From: Pterobdella sp. o SKG-2022
Lineage: Eukaryota > Annelida > Clitellata > Hirudinida > Piscicolidae
Assembly (NCBI GenBank): GCA_964035795.1
Contig: OZ038322.1
Location: 3,444,264-3,508,263, forward strand
DNA: 64,000 bases
Direction of reading: 5' to 3'
Shown here: in pieces, positions 1-13,100 of the stretch
Layout of the letters: each line of letters starts with the position of its first letter
How positions within the stretch are numbered: position 1 is the first letter of the stretch
Notes under the pieces: model-generated
What the model saw: the letters and a program-made list of their open reading frames with translations, nothing else
Databases searched by the model: none
Told to the model about the DNA's origin: nothing
Made by a program: the position numbers and the translations under genes

Positions 1-1299
1 ATGCAAGCTCCCTTTTCAATGCGCCCATGGCAGACCAAGTGTGGTTCCTCTAATGTCACTCAGTGCTCTTGAGAATGATCCTTCAAACGATCTATGTGAT
101 TGGTTGAATGGGTGAGGTGCATGCTGGTTGGAAGCAAGAAGTTGAAGGGAAAATAAATTAAGTTTGATGCCAGTGAGCTGAGTGGTGAAAATAACTATAA
201 AGTTAAGTTGGAAATTACTGTAATCCAATTTATTTTCATATGATTTAGCTTGAGGGAATGATAAAAGCTGATGATAGTGCTGATGAGAACAGTTTATTCT
301 TGAAGTGATCACATAAAAACAAGCAAGATTTTTAAAAACGATTTCTCATTATTAAATTAACCATCAAAAATTTCACACACACAAACACACACTGAGCGAA
401 ATGAAGTGTTAAGTAGGTGGGGAAGTATTACTGTCAATTTGTAATCTCATATATTTTAATGCTCTTATCTTAATTCATACTAATGTTTATCATCATAGTT
501 TTTTTTGTTTTTTAAGGATAAAGCTAATATAAATCTCATAATTTTTACTTTGAACGGATTTTTCATGATTTTTCATATCACATTTTACCGATAATGACTT
601 TTCAGTTATACCATATATATTTAAATATCATATGAATTTAAAAAACTTAACTTTTAAGAAAAAGCTTAACCACCAGTATTTTGGTTAAAAAATTTTTGTT
701 GAGAAAAAGTCTAAATTTCTATTAAATTTAATAACTTATTGAGGCAATTTTTAATTATGTTATAAAGTGATAGTATACACATAGAAAATATTTCTATAAG
801 TGTTGAAATTTAATATTTCAATAAAAAATTCAATTAGACATCAACTTTCAATAGAGATCTAGATGATAAGGTGAGAATGAATGCCAATTACTGCACTATC
901 ATCCACTTCACTATCATTTCAAATTATAAATAGGGAAAAATTTAGAATTTTGTTTAAATATTTTCATAAATGAATTTATTTTATTAATTTTTATTATTCT
1001 TGAAAATATACCGTGAATATGAATCAGGTATAATTGGTTTAATCTATTTGTCATAAGAAAAACCGTTAATTGCTGTCAATTAAAACCAGATGGAGATTAG
1101 TTAAGATATTTAAAAGTATTTACAAAACTAATTACCAAAAAATGTCACTGTTTTAATAATTTTGAAAAAAATAAAACATGCTACTGTTATTTTATTCGAT
1201 GAGAAATCTGCTAACGATTTCTATTGAAATGCAGAGATGTCACTCAGAACATCACAGTCACCATCGATAACAAACTTATTCCAACGTTAAAAACCCAAC

Positions 1300-1900
1300 A
1301 ATTTTAGAAATTAAATTCGATCCTAAACTCAATTATTCTCTTAAAATCAATAATACCCAAAAAAAAGCAATAAAATTCTTTAACGCCATAAAACTTCTTA
1401 CTTTACGCAACTTGAATAAGAGCAAAGAAACACTCTTTACGACATTCAAAACACTCCTACTTACTATAATACAATACTCAAATACAATCTAGTCTCGCAT
1501 AGTTTCAGCCACTTCCATAAAAAACCACAATCAATTCAAAACTCCGCTTTAAGAACAGTAACTAGATGTACACGTGATACCAACATTTAACACTTACAAG
1601 TAGAACCTAAAGCACATCTTTCCGAACACCATCCCAAGCTACATGCATCCGAACTAAATCAAAAAGCACTTCTACCATCTCATCTTTTACACCATTTAAC
1701 CAACAAAACTTTACACCCAAGATACAAAAAACAAACAACATTCAATAATAACAACAGTTATACAACAGCACCCACCATCTCGAAAAACATCACAAAATCA
1801 ACCAAAAACAACCTCAAAACAATTCACATCCATGTAGCTCAAAATTACATTTAATCGAACCATAATAAACTTCTCCCCAAACAACCCCTTCCAATCAACT
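1300..1900. other. G-poor, C/A-rich strand-asymmetric stretch
   Basis: For about 600 bp the plus strand carries several times more C than G; some 60-base rows have a single G against 11-16 C. Flanking AT-rich DNA is balanced. There is no tandem period and no long open frame. Strong skew of this kind is seen in organellar DNA copies, decayed simple repeats and DNA with strand-biased mutation. I recognise no mitochondrial gene in it. Confidence 0.45.
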
Positions 1901-4050
1901 TCATGGAAATTACCCTAGATCATCCGACATGCTGCACACTTGTTCAATTCAAAACAGATAAGTCGCCTTTTATCCTTAGTTATCTAACTAAAGTCTCGCC
2001 AACTTCTCATTCCTCGTGCTCATTTTGTTCTCATCAATGTCACTACATTTACCGCATCTGTAACTGCCACGTCATCCCATCATCTCCAGTCCCGAAAGCC
2101 TTTGGACAGGCCCTATACAAGCCTCAGACCTGCTCAAAAAGTGGAGGGTTTTTATGGAACAAAAGAAGGGTCTTCAAAATAACTAAAGACTCTTGGGGTA
2201 ACAAAAAAACAGATGTCATCTACAGTTAAAAGAGGTGTTCAACCTGAGTGTTGGGATATCGACACTAGGACTTAAAAGAACTCCGCAATATTAACTGAAA
2301 CTGAAGCTGAATGGAAATCAGCATATCATAACCATCTCTCTCTTGAACTTGAAGGAACGAACATCAGCTGAAGGGATGCTTGATAGTTTTATCTGCTACT
2401 CTAAACCTTATCGTTTTTATGGAAGGTTCACTAATACCTTAACTAACGATTTGCAGTCTGAACATTGATTGGGTAGGTTATTGTATGGTAACGGTGGTTG
2501 AGCTTCTAAGTTGACTCTTGGGTGCCTGATTGGATCGTGCTTCTTATGTGGTTGGAGAGTTGAGTTTAAAGGTATGCTTGTTTTTTTTTGAATATTTCGC
2601 AGCTATAAAGAGGCATAGTTTTTTTAAACAAAATAGAGTAAAAGTAGAATTTGAAATTTAAAAATTAATAGATATACTTCAAATGCTTAAAATATTTGAA
2701 TTCTTATACTTTGCTTCTGTATAGTCAAGTAAAAAGAAAAATTGATAAAATATTTTATAACTAACGTTTTTTAATTAAAACTTCTTCATTTGATATCTAG
2801 TGTGGAGAGTGCATTGAATACGCGACTATCTAATTACTCTCACTGTGGGAGGTCACTGGCACTTGCTCGATTTATTGAGCAGTTTCAAGCACTTTTCAAG
2901 TTTATTTTGATAATTTCATTTGTTTTTAATTTATTATAATAATATACTGTCACTAATTTTTTTTAAAACTTGTTATGAAATATCAAATTTAAAATGTAAT
3001 GTATTTTATTAGTCTTTAAATCAAGGTTTTAATCAACTAAATTTGTTATTTGAATGTTTGAAAGTACCTTAAACAAAAAACAACCTTATATCTTGAATGA
3101 AACAGTTAAAAATTAAACTAAATAAATAATTAATGGTGTTTGAAAGTAAAAACGAAAACTTTTAATGTCAAAAGCAAAAATACCTAAAGGTATCTAAAAA
3201 TATTAAGAGCAAAAAAACGAAGGATGAAGAAGTGGTAATTGATGTCATAAACAATTCACAGATCCAATTGAATCTGCAGTGTAAACATTTGTCTAATAAC
3301 CACATCGACACCCCATTACATACAGACATACAAAAACATAAACGGACTCAAATTATCAACTTAGACATACAGATATACAGACATGAATACTATGAGTACA
3401 GAAATAACCATATGAAATTTTTATAAATATATATAATAACTTTACTAATTGTGTTACTTTCATTGGTTAGTGTTGATTGGTTGTTAATAAACTGCAATGA
3501 CATCTACCTTCTAAAAGACCTTTATAAACAATGTATTGTGCGAACTAGATACATAAATGTGTAACGTATAAAGGTATACAGAGGTATAACATCAGAAAAC
3601 AATTAAAAAGCATTTAAGGAAATCAATGAGATAACAGCATCAAAAAGACTAACATAAAATCTCTTGCACTAATCCCCAATGGGTTTTTAGTGCCTTTGGT
3701 TGTAGAGGTTCTTGGTTCTTGAAAAAACAATGAAATTGTGGTGTAGTCTTGTGTGCTTTGATATCCAGCTTATATTTGAACTGTTAAATTATTGAACAGT
3801 GCTTATTATTATATCTGTGATGTTTTTGTAGAGTTTTCTGTGTATTTATAATCGAAACTGTGTTTCTAGATGGTTTTTTTTGTGAGCAACCTTCAAAAAT
3901 TGAAAAAAACAATGAATTCAACAACTGAATAAGCATTTAATAAATAATATAACTAAATTCAATATAGAAATCCATGAACATAATTGGAAAGTAATTATTC
4001 GACTAGATTTAATGGGACCCCCATCACCACCAACCACACAGAACTTGTTC

Positions 4051-4146
4051 GTGACGTACAAGAGACAGCTAGAAGATTATTAGATGTATTATGACGTAAG
4101 CACTGAGAATCGTGACGTGTGCTCTATTCCAGATGATGACGCAATA
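4051..4146. promoter_or_regulatory. cluster of CRE/bZIP-like TGACG motifs
   Basis: Four TGACG cores, all in the same orientation, lie within about 95 bp: GTGACGTACA at 4051, ATGACGTAAG at 4091, CGTGACGTGT at 4111, and GATGACGCAAT ending at 4146. TGACGTA/C is the binding core of CREB/ATF-type bZIP factors. In DNA this AT-rich the density is well above expectation. No coding start is visible nearby, so an enhancer is as likely as a promoter. Confidence 0.4.
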
Positions 4147-7100
4147 GGGTGTGTCTAATAGACGCAACTAAAATTATTATAAGGGTTTTAATTATTTTTT
4201 GCTTATAATTAGTGTCATGCTTGCGTAATTGATTTTCATTTTTTTTCTTTAATTTTTTTTGATAATTATTTCCACAGAATTAATTCAATTTATTAATTAT
4301 ATATATTTATAAATAATCGATTTCACTTTTAAATCTTTTTGAGCTTGTCTACTCTATCCTCCTCTCTTCTTGACATTTTACGTAACAAATTCTCTCAATG
4401 CCTCACTGCTGTTCAAAAATGAAAATGACCAACTAATCTCTGCTGGAATTTCTGCCACACACGTTACAATTTTTTCTACTCCTTGAACCCATATAACTTT
4501 GTAGTGGGTGGTTTGGATGGCCAACCCTCCCCTCATAAATGCTAAAAAGTGTGCTGTTTGACAGATGGTTTGAAATTTTAAAATATGAAAAATTATCAAA
4601 AAAGAAAAAAAATATTTATTAATTATTTATACAAATAGAATCCTTTTTGTCGTGGTGCATTGACAACATTTGAAATACTTATGTATATATATTTTTTTTA
4701 TATAACTCCAATTGCCATGGTCATATTTGAAGACGAATCGACGAACTACAACAACAATAACATATTTTGTAGCTATGAGGTCTTCCGAAGATAAACGGAG
4801 TTGATTTTTGATCAATTATATAGAATTGATAAAATTATTTCGAAATTTAATATAATATTTCTAAATAACTTTTAATTATTGAAAAATTTTGTAGTGTTAA
4901 CAGATAGGAATGACCTTCAAGTTCTCATAAACAATCCTATTTTCAGTTACAAGATTGAATCATTAACTAACTTAATAAAGTTATCAACAACTTTCCTCCA
5001 GTCAAACCTGGATCAGTGTTGGTGTTATGGTAATGTTACGTTTTAGAACCTCATCTATACAGACGGATCATGATTTTAAGCCTGCATGTGATTTATATTC
5101 TCATGGATTTATTAACTAACTACTAAAATTCATTGTATTTATCACAATGATATTTAAAACCTTAAATAATCATTTCAATTGACCGTGCTATAATATCATC
5201 ATGCAAAAGTTTCCTTCAGCTTTGAAAAACACAGTATTTCTGCATTCTCATAACTAATAAAGACCCATCAAGCCATCATTATAACTGAGTTATCATGCAA
5301 CATTATGAACTCTGCCATAATGATGATGATGATCAAAGCTCATTAATGATAGGTGCTCTACAATGAACCTGCTCGTTAAGTTCCTTTGAGCTTCTTATAA
5401 TGCTCCCTATGTAACGGTCGACCTTGTTAATAATAGATTTCCCCGTTGAGTTTCCATTTTTAGAGTTATTTTTTTGTGGTTAAATGTTATTTCTAATACG
5501 GTTCTCAACGATGATAATGCTTAAAGTGATTAAATAGATTACAATAAATTCAATTACTCCATACCATTGTATCCCTTCAGCACGGCTTGAGCTTTGATGC
5601 AACCTGCTTCAAACCGCTAGAGATCTATTAGTTACCAACCTTCAAACAATATTTCCTCAGGTTGTTACGAATCGAAATTTAGAAAGTTTACTTTAAAAAT
5701 TAATCTTTAATACTTAATGAGCATCTTAGTCTCGTTCATAGTTTCAAAGTATTGCAGATGCTAAGCATAGACTCTGCAAAATAAATTATAATCTACATTA
5801 TTCTCGGCAACATGCACCAAAAAGTATATATAAAATCCAGATTTGCTGAAATGATATAAATGTTCTCAATTTAAAAATTTAATTTCTGAAGCCTTATTTT
5901 CTGCCATACAAGTCTCAATCCTCGTGCAATAAGACACAAGTCGATTTGAACAATTTGGAATGAAAAATAACCATTTAGTGCTAGTAACAACTTTCGATAA
6001 AACTAAAAAAAACTATATTTTTAAAAAAGAATAAAAATACATTATTTCTTAACCATCTGTATCATTTTTTGTTCTACAACAACAGTTATTAATACAACAG
6101 AAGATATTTTATATGGGTTCAATGGTTCATATTGTTTTTTAGTAGTAATTAAAATCACCAATAACATCAATGTTGTAAATATGATCATAAACAAAACAAA
6201 AAGTTATAATAAAATTTATGAAATAATAATAAAAACAATAGATTGATAAGAAAACAATAAGGTATTGAGGCAAACAATGAAATGGTCATAAAAGGATGAT
6301 GAAGAGCATGGAGATAATAATGAAAAATACAGATATAACGATGATATAAAAAATAAAAGCTTTTGGCGCATTTTTGATAAAATAAACAAAAAAGTAAGGA
6401 AAATGAGTTTCTTGAGTAAGTTCTTATGAAACTCACTTGATATAGAAAATATGTAGCTTCTCGAACATTAAATAGCTTTTATTAAAGTACTTTGATAAGA
6501 AAAGGCTTTGTATTTCAATAAGAAAATCACAAGAATCTGCCACAAAAGCGTTTATGACCTCAACAATAATGCACCAATAAAAAGACAAGGAAACATTGAT
6601 CAAGAAGTCTCAATACAGTGTTTTTACTGCTTGTCAGAGTTGTATGATGCAGTTAATGTTAGGGCTTTCGTAACATGTTTCATTGTGGATTCAAAGATAG
6701 TTAAGCATGTGTTCAAACTATTAATACCAATTTATCCTGATTTTCAAAATATTAGTATCACTATGAATTCATTGCCTTTCAATGTTCTTATCATTTTATA
6801 ATGATAAGCATCCTTATAATAATTATTTATTATTATGGAATCAATTTTTTTAGTGTATGATATGATATAATACAATTATATATTCAAAAGTAATACAAGC
6901 TCCTAACACATTTCCCTGTGAAAAATAGAAGAAGCTAATGAAGGAAGATAAAACCTTTATGCAAAACTTATGAATGTTTGAAAAAAATGATATTTAAGAA
7001 TTAAATATAATAAAAAAATGGGGGAATAATGACGATGCTGATGAAAATGGTGAAGCTGATGGTGGTAATGATAATAAAGATGGTGATGAAGAGAATGATG

Positions 7101-8410
7101 ATCAAAAGAGAACAAGAATTTCGTTTAGGCACGTTGGTTCCATTAAAAGTCTCGGAACATCAAATAGAAAATAATAATGAGAAGGACCTTACCATTAAGA
7201 GGCTTATGGTGAGACTAGTTTGAAAATCCTACGAGCTTCTTTACTCAAACCAATGTTTAAAGTTTCATTTCTTCCCTCACTCAACGACAAAGTTCATGAT
7301 ATAACGGATAGTGTTTGTAATTCAATGTATTAAGAGGTTAATGCGTTTGTGCAATGGTTTTAATTGATTGGAAAAGTAACCAAGTGCTACCTTATGTTAT
7401 GCAATATATAATGTATTATAATATAATAATAATAATTAATTTAATTTAGAAAAACCATGTATTTAATAATAATTATTCTTATTATAAGTTATCATGAAGT
7501 TTGTTTTCATGATGGTGTTGGCGAAGTGAACAAAATTGAAAAAATATTTTTTTTGCTAACGTTTTATGAAAAGGCTAAACTTATTGAAAATTATGGCTTT
7601 TGATTCTCAATAAATGTATTATAAAATTTCTCATAATTGGTGTTTTTCGTTAAAAAATATTTGTGAAAGTATTCTAAAAATTAATATATTGAATCTTTCA
7701 AATAAAAATATTTTCTAATAAAAACAAACTTATGAACAAAAACAAAATAAAACAAAGATGACGTAATACGTGGTTACGCAAGACCACTATTGCTACAACA
7801 ACAACATTCGAGTGTTATCATTGGAGGATACATGCTGCTACTGCATAATATCGATACAGTTAAGCAAAAAGCTTAGTGAATATGATGGCCAGGTAATGCG
7901 GGTTAAAGCTTAGTTGATAGACCAGTCTGAATAATAAAGAAATTAACTTGGTGAGGTTATTTTTGAATGTATGGACAATTTTGAAAAAAAACATAAAAAA
8001 AGCAGAAAGAGGTTTATAATAATACAATTATTTTTTTTTAGTAGTTTGAATGATTTATCTTAATTTTCAAAGTTTTAGTGATTTCAGAATTTTTAAAATA
8101 TAAAATTATAAAATTAACAATGAAAACTACTATTTAGTCTTATATAATTGTTTAAGGAACATTTATAGTGATTGAAAACTTCATCAAATTTTGTAAAAAT
8201 ATCTCAATATGACCAGCTTCACACACCGATACAACAACATAAACAGATAGGGGTCATATTTCAATGGGTGACCTCTCATAACAGAGATATCAATTGTGGT
8301 CAGTGTAGAGAAGTGTGGATGAAATAAGCTTAATAAGAATGAAACAACTATAACAGTATAAAAATAGTTATAACTAAATAATTATATACTTTTGAAAAAA
8401 TGGGTTTATG

Positions 8411-8486
8411 GTATATCACCCGGACTGGGATTCGAGCCCGCAACCTCATGATAGGAATCAAACGCCCTCCCACATGAGCCATCCGG
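8411..8486 (-). repeat. tRNA-derived SINE head or tRNA pseudogene
   Basis: Read on the minus strand, this stretch has a good RNA polymerase III A box (TGGCTCATGTGG) and, about 35 bases on, a near-consensus B box (GGCTCGAATCC). A D-arm-like CTC/GAG stem and a partial acceptor pairing (CCGGA with TCCGG) are present. The anticodon arm is degenerate and the T stem has only three clear pairs, so this is more likely a tRNA-derived retroposon head than a working tRNA gene. Confidence 0.5.
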
Positions 8487-9827
8487 TACATTCAATTGTC
8501 ATTAGATTTTGAATCTGTCAAAATAGAATCTTCTTTGAAGTAGTAAGCACCCGTGAACTCAAGAATGCCCTTCTGAACTTCAAAAAACCTGGAACTTGAG
8601 CTCTCAATTTGTTTATGTCAGCACAAGTTTCTGTTAAGAACCCATGCCATTAATGAGTGATTTAAAATTTGATATTCATAAGAATAAAAAAATATTTAAG
8701 ATTTCAATAAACAGAAAATATCAATAATCTTTTAGAAAAAATCCTTTTTAATCTCTTGAACCTCATATTAACGTCATATTACTAGATGCAACAACGTTCA
8801 ACATTACTCAACCCCTGTTACAAACAACTTAGATCTTTTACAAGCGGTTTAATGCTAAGATGGCAAAAGTCGACAAAAGATGTATGCCTATTATGAGAGT
8901 TTGGAATATTATTATATTGTTTTATTCCTATGTTTTTTTTTAAATATTTCATGCATTTTTAAGTTTTTGAAAAATATTTTTATTTAATGAACATGTTTGA
9001 AATAATTGATATTTAAATGGCTCGAAAAGTGCTTTTCAAATGATTGAAGTTAATGATTGTCCCATCAAAGCCACTATAACCCGTACTCCATCTACGATGA
9101 AAAAGATTAAAAGCAACTTCCATTCCAAATATTAATTTTATTAAATTCATGCACTGATTAATTTTTATTTTTTTCAACTTGGAATTGAAATTAATAAATA
9201 GTATCAAATAAATTGCAAGACAAACATGAAGACCTTATCTCAATACTAATCAATGTTACTTTAAAATATTCCTCACTTAATCATTATCTGCTAATATCAT
9301 TAACAGACGTATTTTACTCCTCCAATAAACTCATGCAAGAGGCTTCTATATCAGATCCATGCAGAGCACATGAGGCTTCTGAGGCCTAACAATTTGGATG
9401 CTCTAAGCTACTGTAATATCACTTTCATTATTTCAATAAAGTTTTTTGTTTATTTATTTGTGTGAACATAGATGTAAGATGACTTGAAGTATTGCAAAAT
9501 GTTCATTTGAACATCCATCCATTAACTCTTCATGCATCAACCCACAAACCTCAACACAAACAATCTCACATGAAAATTTGTATTTGTTCACTCAATCATA
9601 TCATTCCCCATTAACTTGTCAAAAACCTCGGAGAACTTTAAAGCTTAAAAGTATGAAAATCATTAAATTGTTAAAATTTTTTCAAAGATTGTTTTTAAAT
9701 TGCGTTAAATTTAACACTAGGAAAAGCTTAAACTCCTTTGATATTTGTTAGGTTCAAACACTATCCCTCTTCAGATCTACTGTGTGCTTGGCTTATCAAC
9801 TTTGACACGCTTACATCACACCTTCTC

Positions 9828-9893
9828 AGCCAATCACAAGAAAGTAATATAAAACACCAACCAATAAGATAGAAGTTTGAGCAGTATATAAAG
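9828..9893 (+). promoter_or_regulatory. TATA/CCAAT core promoter of the Asn-rich protein gene
   Basis: A CCAAT box (AGCCAATCAC, 9828-9837), a second in the same orientation (CCAACCAATAAG, 9857-9868) and a TATA box (TATATAAAG, 9885-9893) are spaced as in a classical polymerase II promoter. Transcription would start near 9915-9925. The transcript then meets a good 5' splice site, AAACGTGAGT, with the intron beginning at 10001. Paired CCAAT boxes are common in cell-cycle and histone-type promoters, but that is only suggestive here. Confidence 0.65.
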
Positions 9894-10702
9894 GAGCTGG
9901 TTTGAAGGAACTGTATCCTTTTTGCTCTTAGTGTTATTTGCTTTTTTGTATTTTGATAATCGGGAATACAAATAGCTTTGAGAATCTAATTTTAACAAAC
10001 GTGAGTTTATTTTGTTTTATTGTTAGTTTCACAATTAACAAGTGATATGTTTATGAAAATCATTTCAAAAATTCATTTTAAAATTGAATTTTGTGAACTA
10101 TTATTTTGGTACGTCAAGTTCGATTTTATCAATCAAATCTTATATTTTACCGATGGGAAACTTCATTTTGAAATTTATTTTATTTTATAATACATAATTT
10201 AGTTTTTTAAAAACTTTTTTCGATAAAATAGTATCACCGCTCATGTTAATTTTGATGACAATATATAATGCTTCATGTCATTTTCAATTGTACTCCTAAT
10301 TAACTCCACAATACGGTAACATCCCATCACTGTCATTTCCTCACCACAGAACAACACCTAACATTGCCGCGTTGCGCAAGACTACATCAAATTTATTTTA
10401 CAATAATATTCAAACTAGCCATTTGTTTCAACGTTGTTGATACACACATTGATAAATGGCTCTTCAATCTAATGAAAAATGTATTTTTCACTAATGATCC
10501 GAAGCTATAAATACACCTGATATTTTAACTTCCATTTGTACTAGTACTAATTTTAAAAAATATTCTTCAGCATATTGATATTGTCTGCCAGAGTCCACTT
10601 ATGTATTTCCCAGCATTCTCATTGTTGACTTCCTAACTTTTAATGAAATCCATTTAGTTTTGATTAATAACAAACAAATATTTTACGCAGGTTGTGTCCA
10701 AC

Positions 10703-12256
10703 ATGACTTCCAATTCTCCCACCTTCATAATTAGACCACCACATCAGCCTCAAGACAAAACCCTCCCATGGCAAACACCTAATAATGCCTGTGAAACGAG
10801 TATATGGGATGACTCTGAAAACCAAGATGAAGCTACTTTATGGGAAACTCTGAGCTCAGACAACCAAAGCATACCAAAAATGCTGCATTTTGACGGTGCT
10901 GATGATGATCTCGATTTTTTCACGCCTTGTGACGATGTGTGTGCGAAGAAAAATCAAAACGATGATAAAATCGATATAAACGACATAGAAATAAATGTGA
11001 ATGATACCATTGAAAACAATAGTCCAACCAGCTGCGACAATGAAGACGTCAACAATGAAATGATATTGAGGTTATACTCACAAGTGATGAAGTTGCAACA
11101 ACAGATGAAGGATATAATGCAGAAGAGAGGAATCAACAAACAGCAACAAAATAAATCAAATAAAAGACAACACCAAACTACACCACTCCACAAAACGAAA
11201 TCACATCTAGTCCACCCTCTGAACGACATAAAGAATATTAAAAACGAAACTTCAAAAGAAGACATTTCTTGGACTGTTACTCCATTGAAACAACACACAA
11301 GCACCAATCACACTGCAGTGAATATTAAAGAGATTTTTGCATGCATCAATGAGGGTCATAGTGAGGATGATGAGTGTACATTCGAGTTCACCGATGAAAA
11401 TAACAATTCTCTCACCGCTCAAAATTTAAACAACATTAGTAATAAAGAACATCACAATAAAAATAATGAAAGCATCAGTAAAAATATCAAAAACAATAAC
11501 GAATCAAATAAAAACAACATCACCGACATCGACTCAGTCCACCAAGACATAGCAGACATGAGCAACATAGAAGACAGACACACAGGGGATGCTGAGTGGC
11601 AACTCGATATGAAGGTTGTCAACAGCACCTTCAAGTACCCACTGCATAGTACTGTGCTTAAGGTTTGTGATGATGATGATGAAGAGGACGATGTTTTAGA
11701 TGTGTCGAAAATATCCTGCACCAATGACCATGTGAGCAACTTGGATGAGCTGGAACAAAATGAAGTTAAATCTCATAAAACCAATATGAGCTACAACGAA
11801 AGAAGAAAGTTGAAACATAAGAAGAAAACCTTTGAAGTTTTGAGTGCAAGCAAGTATTACACTACTGAGCGCTACCACAGTGTCAAGAACAGCCACAAAA
11901 TCATGCGACAAATCGCCATCTTGAATCTCTTGGCTGGGCGAGAGGAAGCGGAAATGACACGGGATGATATCAAATGTGTGGGTAGAAACAGTTGCTTTAA
12001 AGATTCTTTGGTTACTGGGTGTAGTGGAGATGTGAAAAAATTATTGGCAAGTTTGAAGAAATTGTCAAACAAAAACTTGAAACAAAATTCAACAAACGAA
12101 CAACAGTTAAAACCACAAATCTCCACACATCAACTTACGCAGCCATCAAAAACCTCATCGAACACAAACAAATCAAACACCAAAACAAGAATCCACCGCA
12201 GACCCTCCGCAGAAAACATGAAGAAGATGCGATTGGTGCACCTCGGAGTAATTTAA
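10703..12256 (+). CDS. Asn/Asp-rich protein of unknown family, 517 residues
   Basis: The coding part is one exon. Exon 2 opens right after the acceptor TTTTACGCAG at 10690, and the first ATG is 12 bases inside (10703). An untranslated first exon (about 9920-10000) and a 690-bp intron precede it. The product is hydrophilic, with no signal peptide or membrane segment. It has an acidic N-terminal third, a short Gln/Lys coiled-coil-like segment (about residues 125-150), a long Asn/Lys/His-rich middle, an acidic run (about 325-335), and a basic C-terminal region (from about 355) that is the least repetitive part and the best candidate for a conserved domain. I do not recognise it. Composition suggests a largely disordered nuclear or regulatory protein. 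The paired CCAAT/TATA promoter hints at regulated, possibly cell-cycle-linked, expression; this is inference. Reverse-strand frames inside it are shadows. Confidence 0.75.
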   Translation: MTSNSPTFIIRPPHQPQDKTLPWQTPNNACETSIWDDSENQDEATLWETLSSDNQSIPKMLHFDGADDDLDFFTPCDDVCAKKNQNDDKIDINDIEINVNDTIENNSPTSCDNEDVNNEMILRLYSQVMKLQQQMKDIMQKRGINKQQQNKSNKRQHQTTPLHKTKSHLVHPLNDIKNIKNETSKEDISWTVTPLKQHTSTNHTAVNIKEIFACINEGHSEDDECTFEFTDENNNSLTAQNLNNISNKEHHNKNNESISKNIKNNNESNKNNITDIDSVHQDIADMSNIEDRHTGDAEWQLDMKVVNSTFKYPLHSTVLKVCDDDDEEDDVLDVSKISCTNDHVSNLDELEQNEVKSHKTNMSYNERRKLKHKKKTFEVLSASKYYTTERYHSVKNSHKIMRQIAILNLLAGREEAEMTRDDIKCVGRNSCFKDSLVTGCSGDVKKLLASLKKLSNKNLKQNSTNEQQLKPQISTHQLTQPSKTSSNTNKSNTKTRIHRRPSAENMKKMRLVHLGVI

Positions 12257-12341
12257 TAAGACATTGTTCAACATCTCTCTTGTACACTTGAATTTTTTAT
12301 TTATTACGCATGACTGTGAAATGTGAATCTTGAATTTTTTT

Positions 12342-12347
12342 AATAAA
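12342..12347 (+). terminator. polyadenylation signal AATAAA
   Basis: AATAAA lies 86 bp after the stop codon of the Asn-rich protein gene, a normal 3' UTR distance, followed by T-rich sequence. Confidence 0.5.
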
Positions 12348-12877
12348 AATTTCAAATCTTTTTTAACGATTGTCGCTCTTCATGACTACAACTCGTCAAG
12401 CCATATGAAGTCAAACCGATCGAACTAATTTTGTTAAAAACAACTTCTTAAACCGTATGAAATAAAAGTAATTTACATTCTTTTATTGGAGTTTTCAAGA
12501 ATATAACTTTTTGGAACCGAGTTTAAATTCATACTGATAATTTGTGGTGAGACCTGCGAGTCAAACTGCTGTCATGAACGATATCTCATAAAGAGACGGT
12601 GTTCAAGAAAACTATGCATATGATAGTCTGCTGTCATCTAGGTCAATGGAGCATCAAATTTTGAAGCATAAATAAAATAGATTATCAAACCTTTAGAAGT
12701 TGAATGGAGTTTTTTCTGAATATTTTGATGAAAATATACGACACTGATGGTCTTGACAAGGTAGTGGTGATGGTAGTAGTAGTAGTGATGATGTGTGCTG
12801 TCTGTGAGCATGATAGTAGTGATGTTAGTGATGATGGTGGGGGTGGTGATGATGATGATGAGTTTGTTGTTGTTTTT

Positions 12878-13100
12878 GTTGAGTGCCAACTTCCAAAGAC
12901 TCTTCCGACACTCCTTGGAGCGAGTACCGATAGAAACTTGTAGCTTCAAGTTGTTTGTGACTTATGTTGAGCAGTGAAAAATGATAAATGAGTTCTTGAA
13001 ATGCTCTGTGGTCGGAAGCTGACGTGGCTTAGAACATTGTCGACACTCCTGTTGGAGTGCACACTTGGCACCACGAGAAGGTGGGTTCTTTCGCCGATGT
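12878..13100 (-). repeat. dispersed repeat family A, copy 1
   Basis: About 220 bp closely matching 38913-39130 in the same orientation, with landmark strings GAGTGCCAACTTCCA, TTGTTTGTGACTT, TGGAGTGCACAC and GGCACCACGAGAAGGTGG in the same order. On its left it abuts a (GAT)n tract, so read on the minus strand it ends in (ATC)n, as retroposon 3' ends often do. A short frame on the minus strand is shared with copy 2, so this may be the 3' end of a LINE. Flanking DNA to 13.3 kb contains GAT/GGT-rich low-complexity sequence. Confidence 0.75.

Larger units (their letters stand above)
1..9780. other. AT-rich intergenic region without a supportable gene
   Basis: About 9.8 kb of AT-rich DNA. Open frames here are short (at most 108 codons), have no recognisable domain and no convincing splice partners. 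The longest, 1903-2229 on the plus strand, is Cys/His-rich in its middle but resembles no family I know. Items inside that can be described are the G-poor stretch near 1.3-1.9 kb, the CRE-like cluster near 4.1 kb and a tRNA-derived SINE fragment near 8.4 kb, listed separately. Exons of a long gene with its other parts outside the window cannot be excluded. Confidence 0.6.

Noticed and set aside
1903..2229. 108-codon Cys/His-rich frame
   Set aside because: Cys-pair spacing fits no zinc-binding fold I know, and there is no promoter or splice context; possible but unsupported.
8411..8486. Functional tRNA gene
   Set aside because: The A and B boxes are good, but the anticodon arm and T stem are too degenerate.
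10954..12355. Five minus-strand frames inside the Asn-rich gene
   Set aside because: They are shadows of the sense frame; composition is Cys/Phe/Leu-rich as expected from complementing an Asn/Lys/Asp-rich gene.
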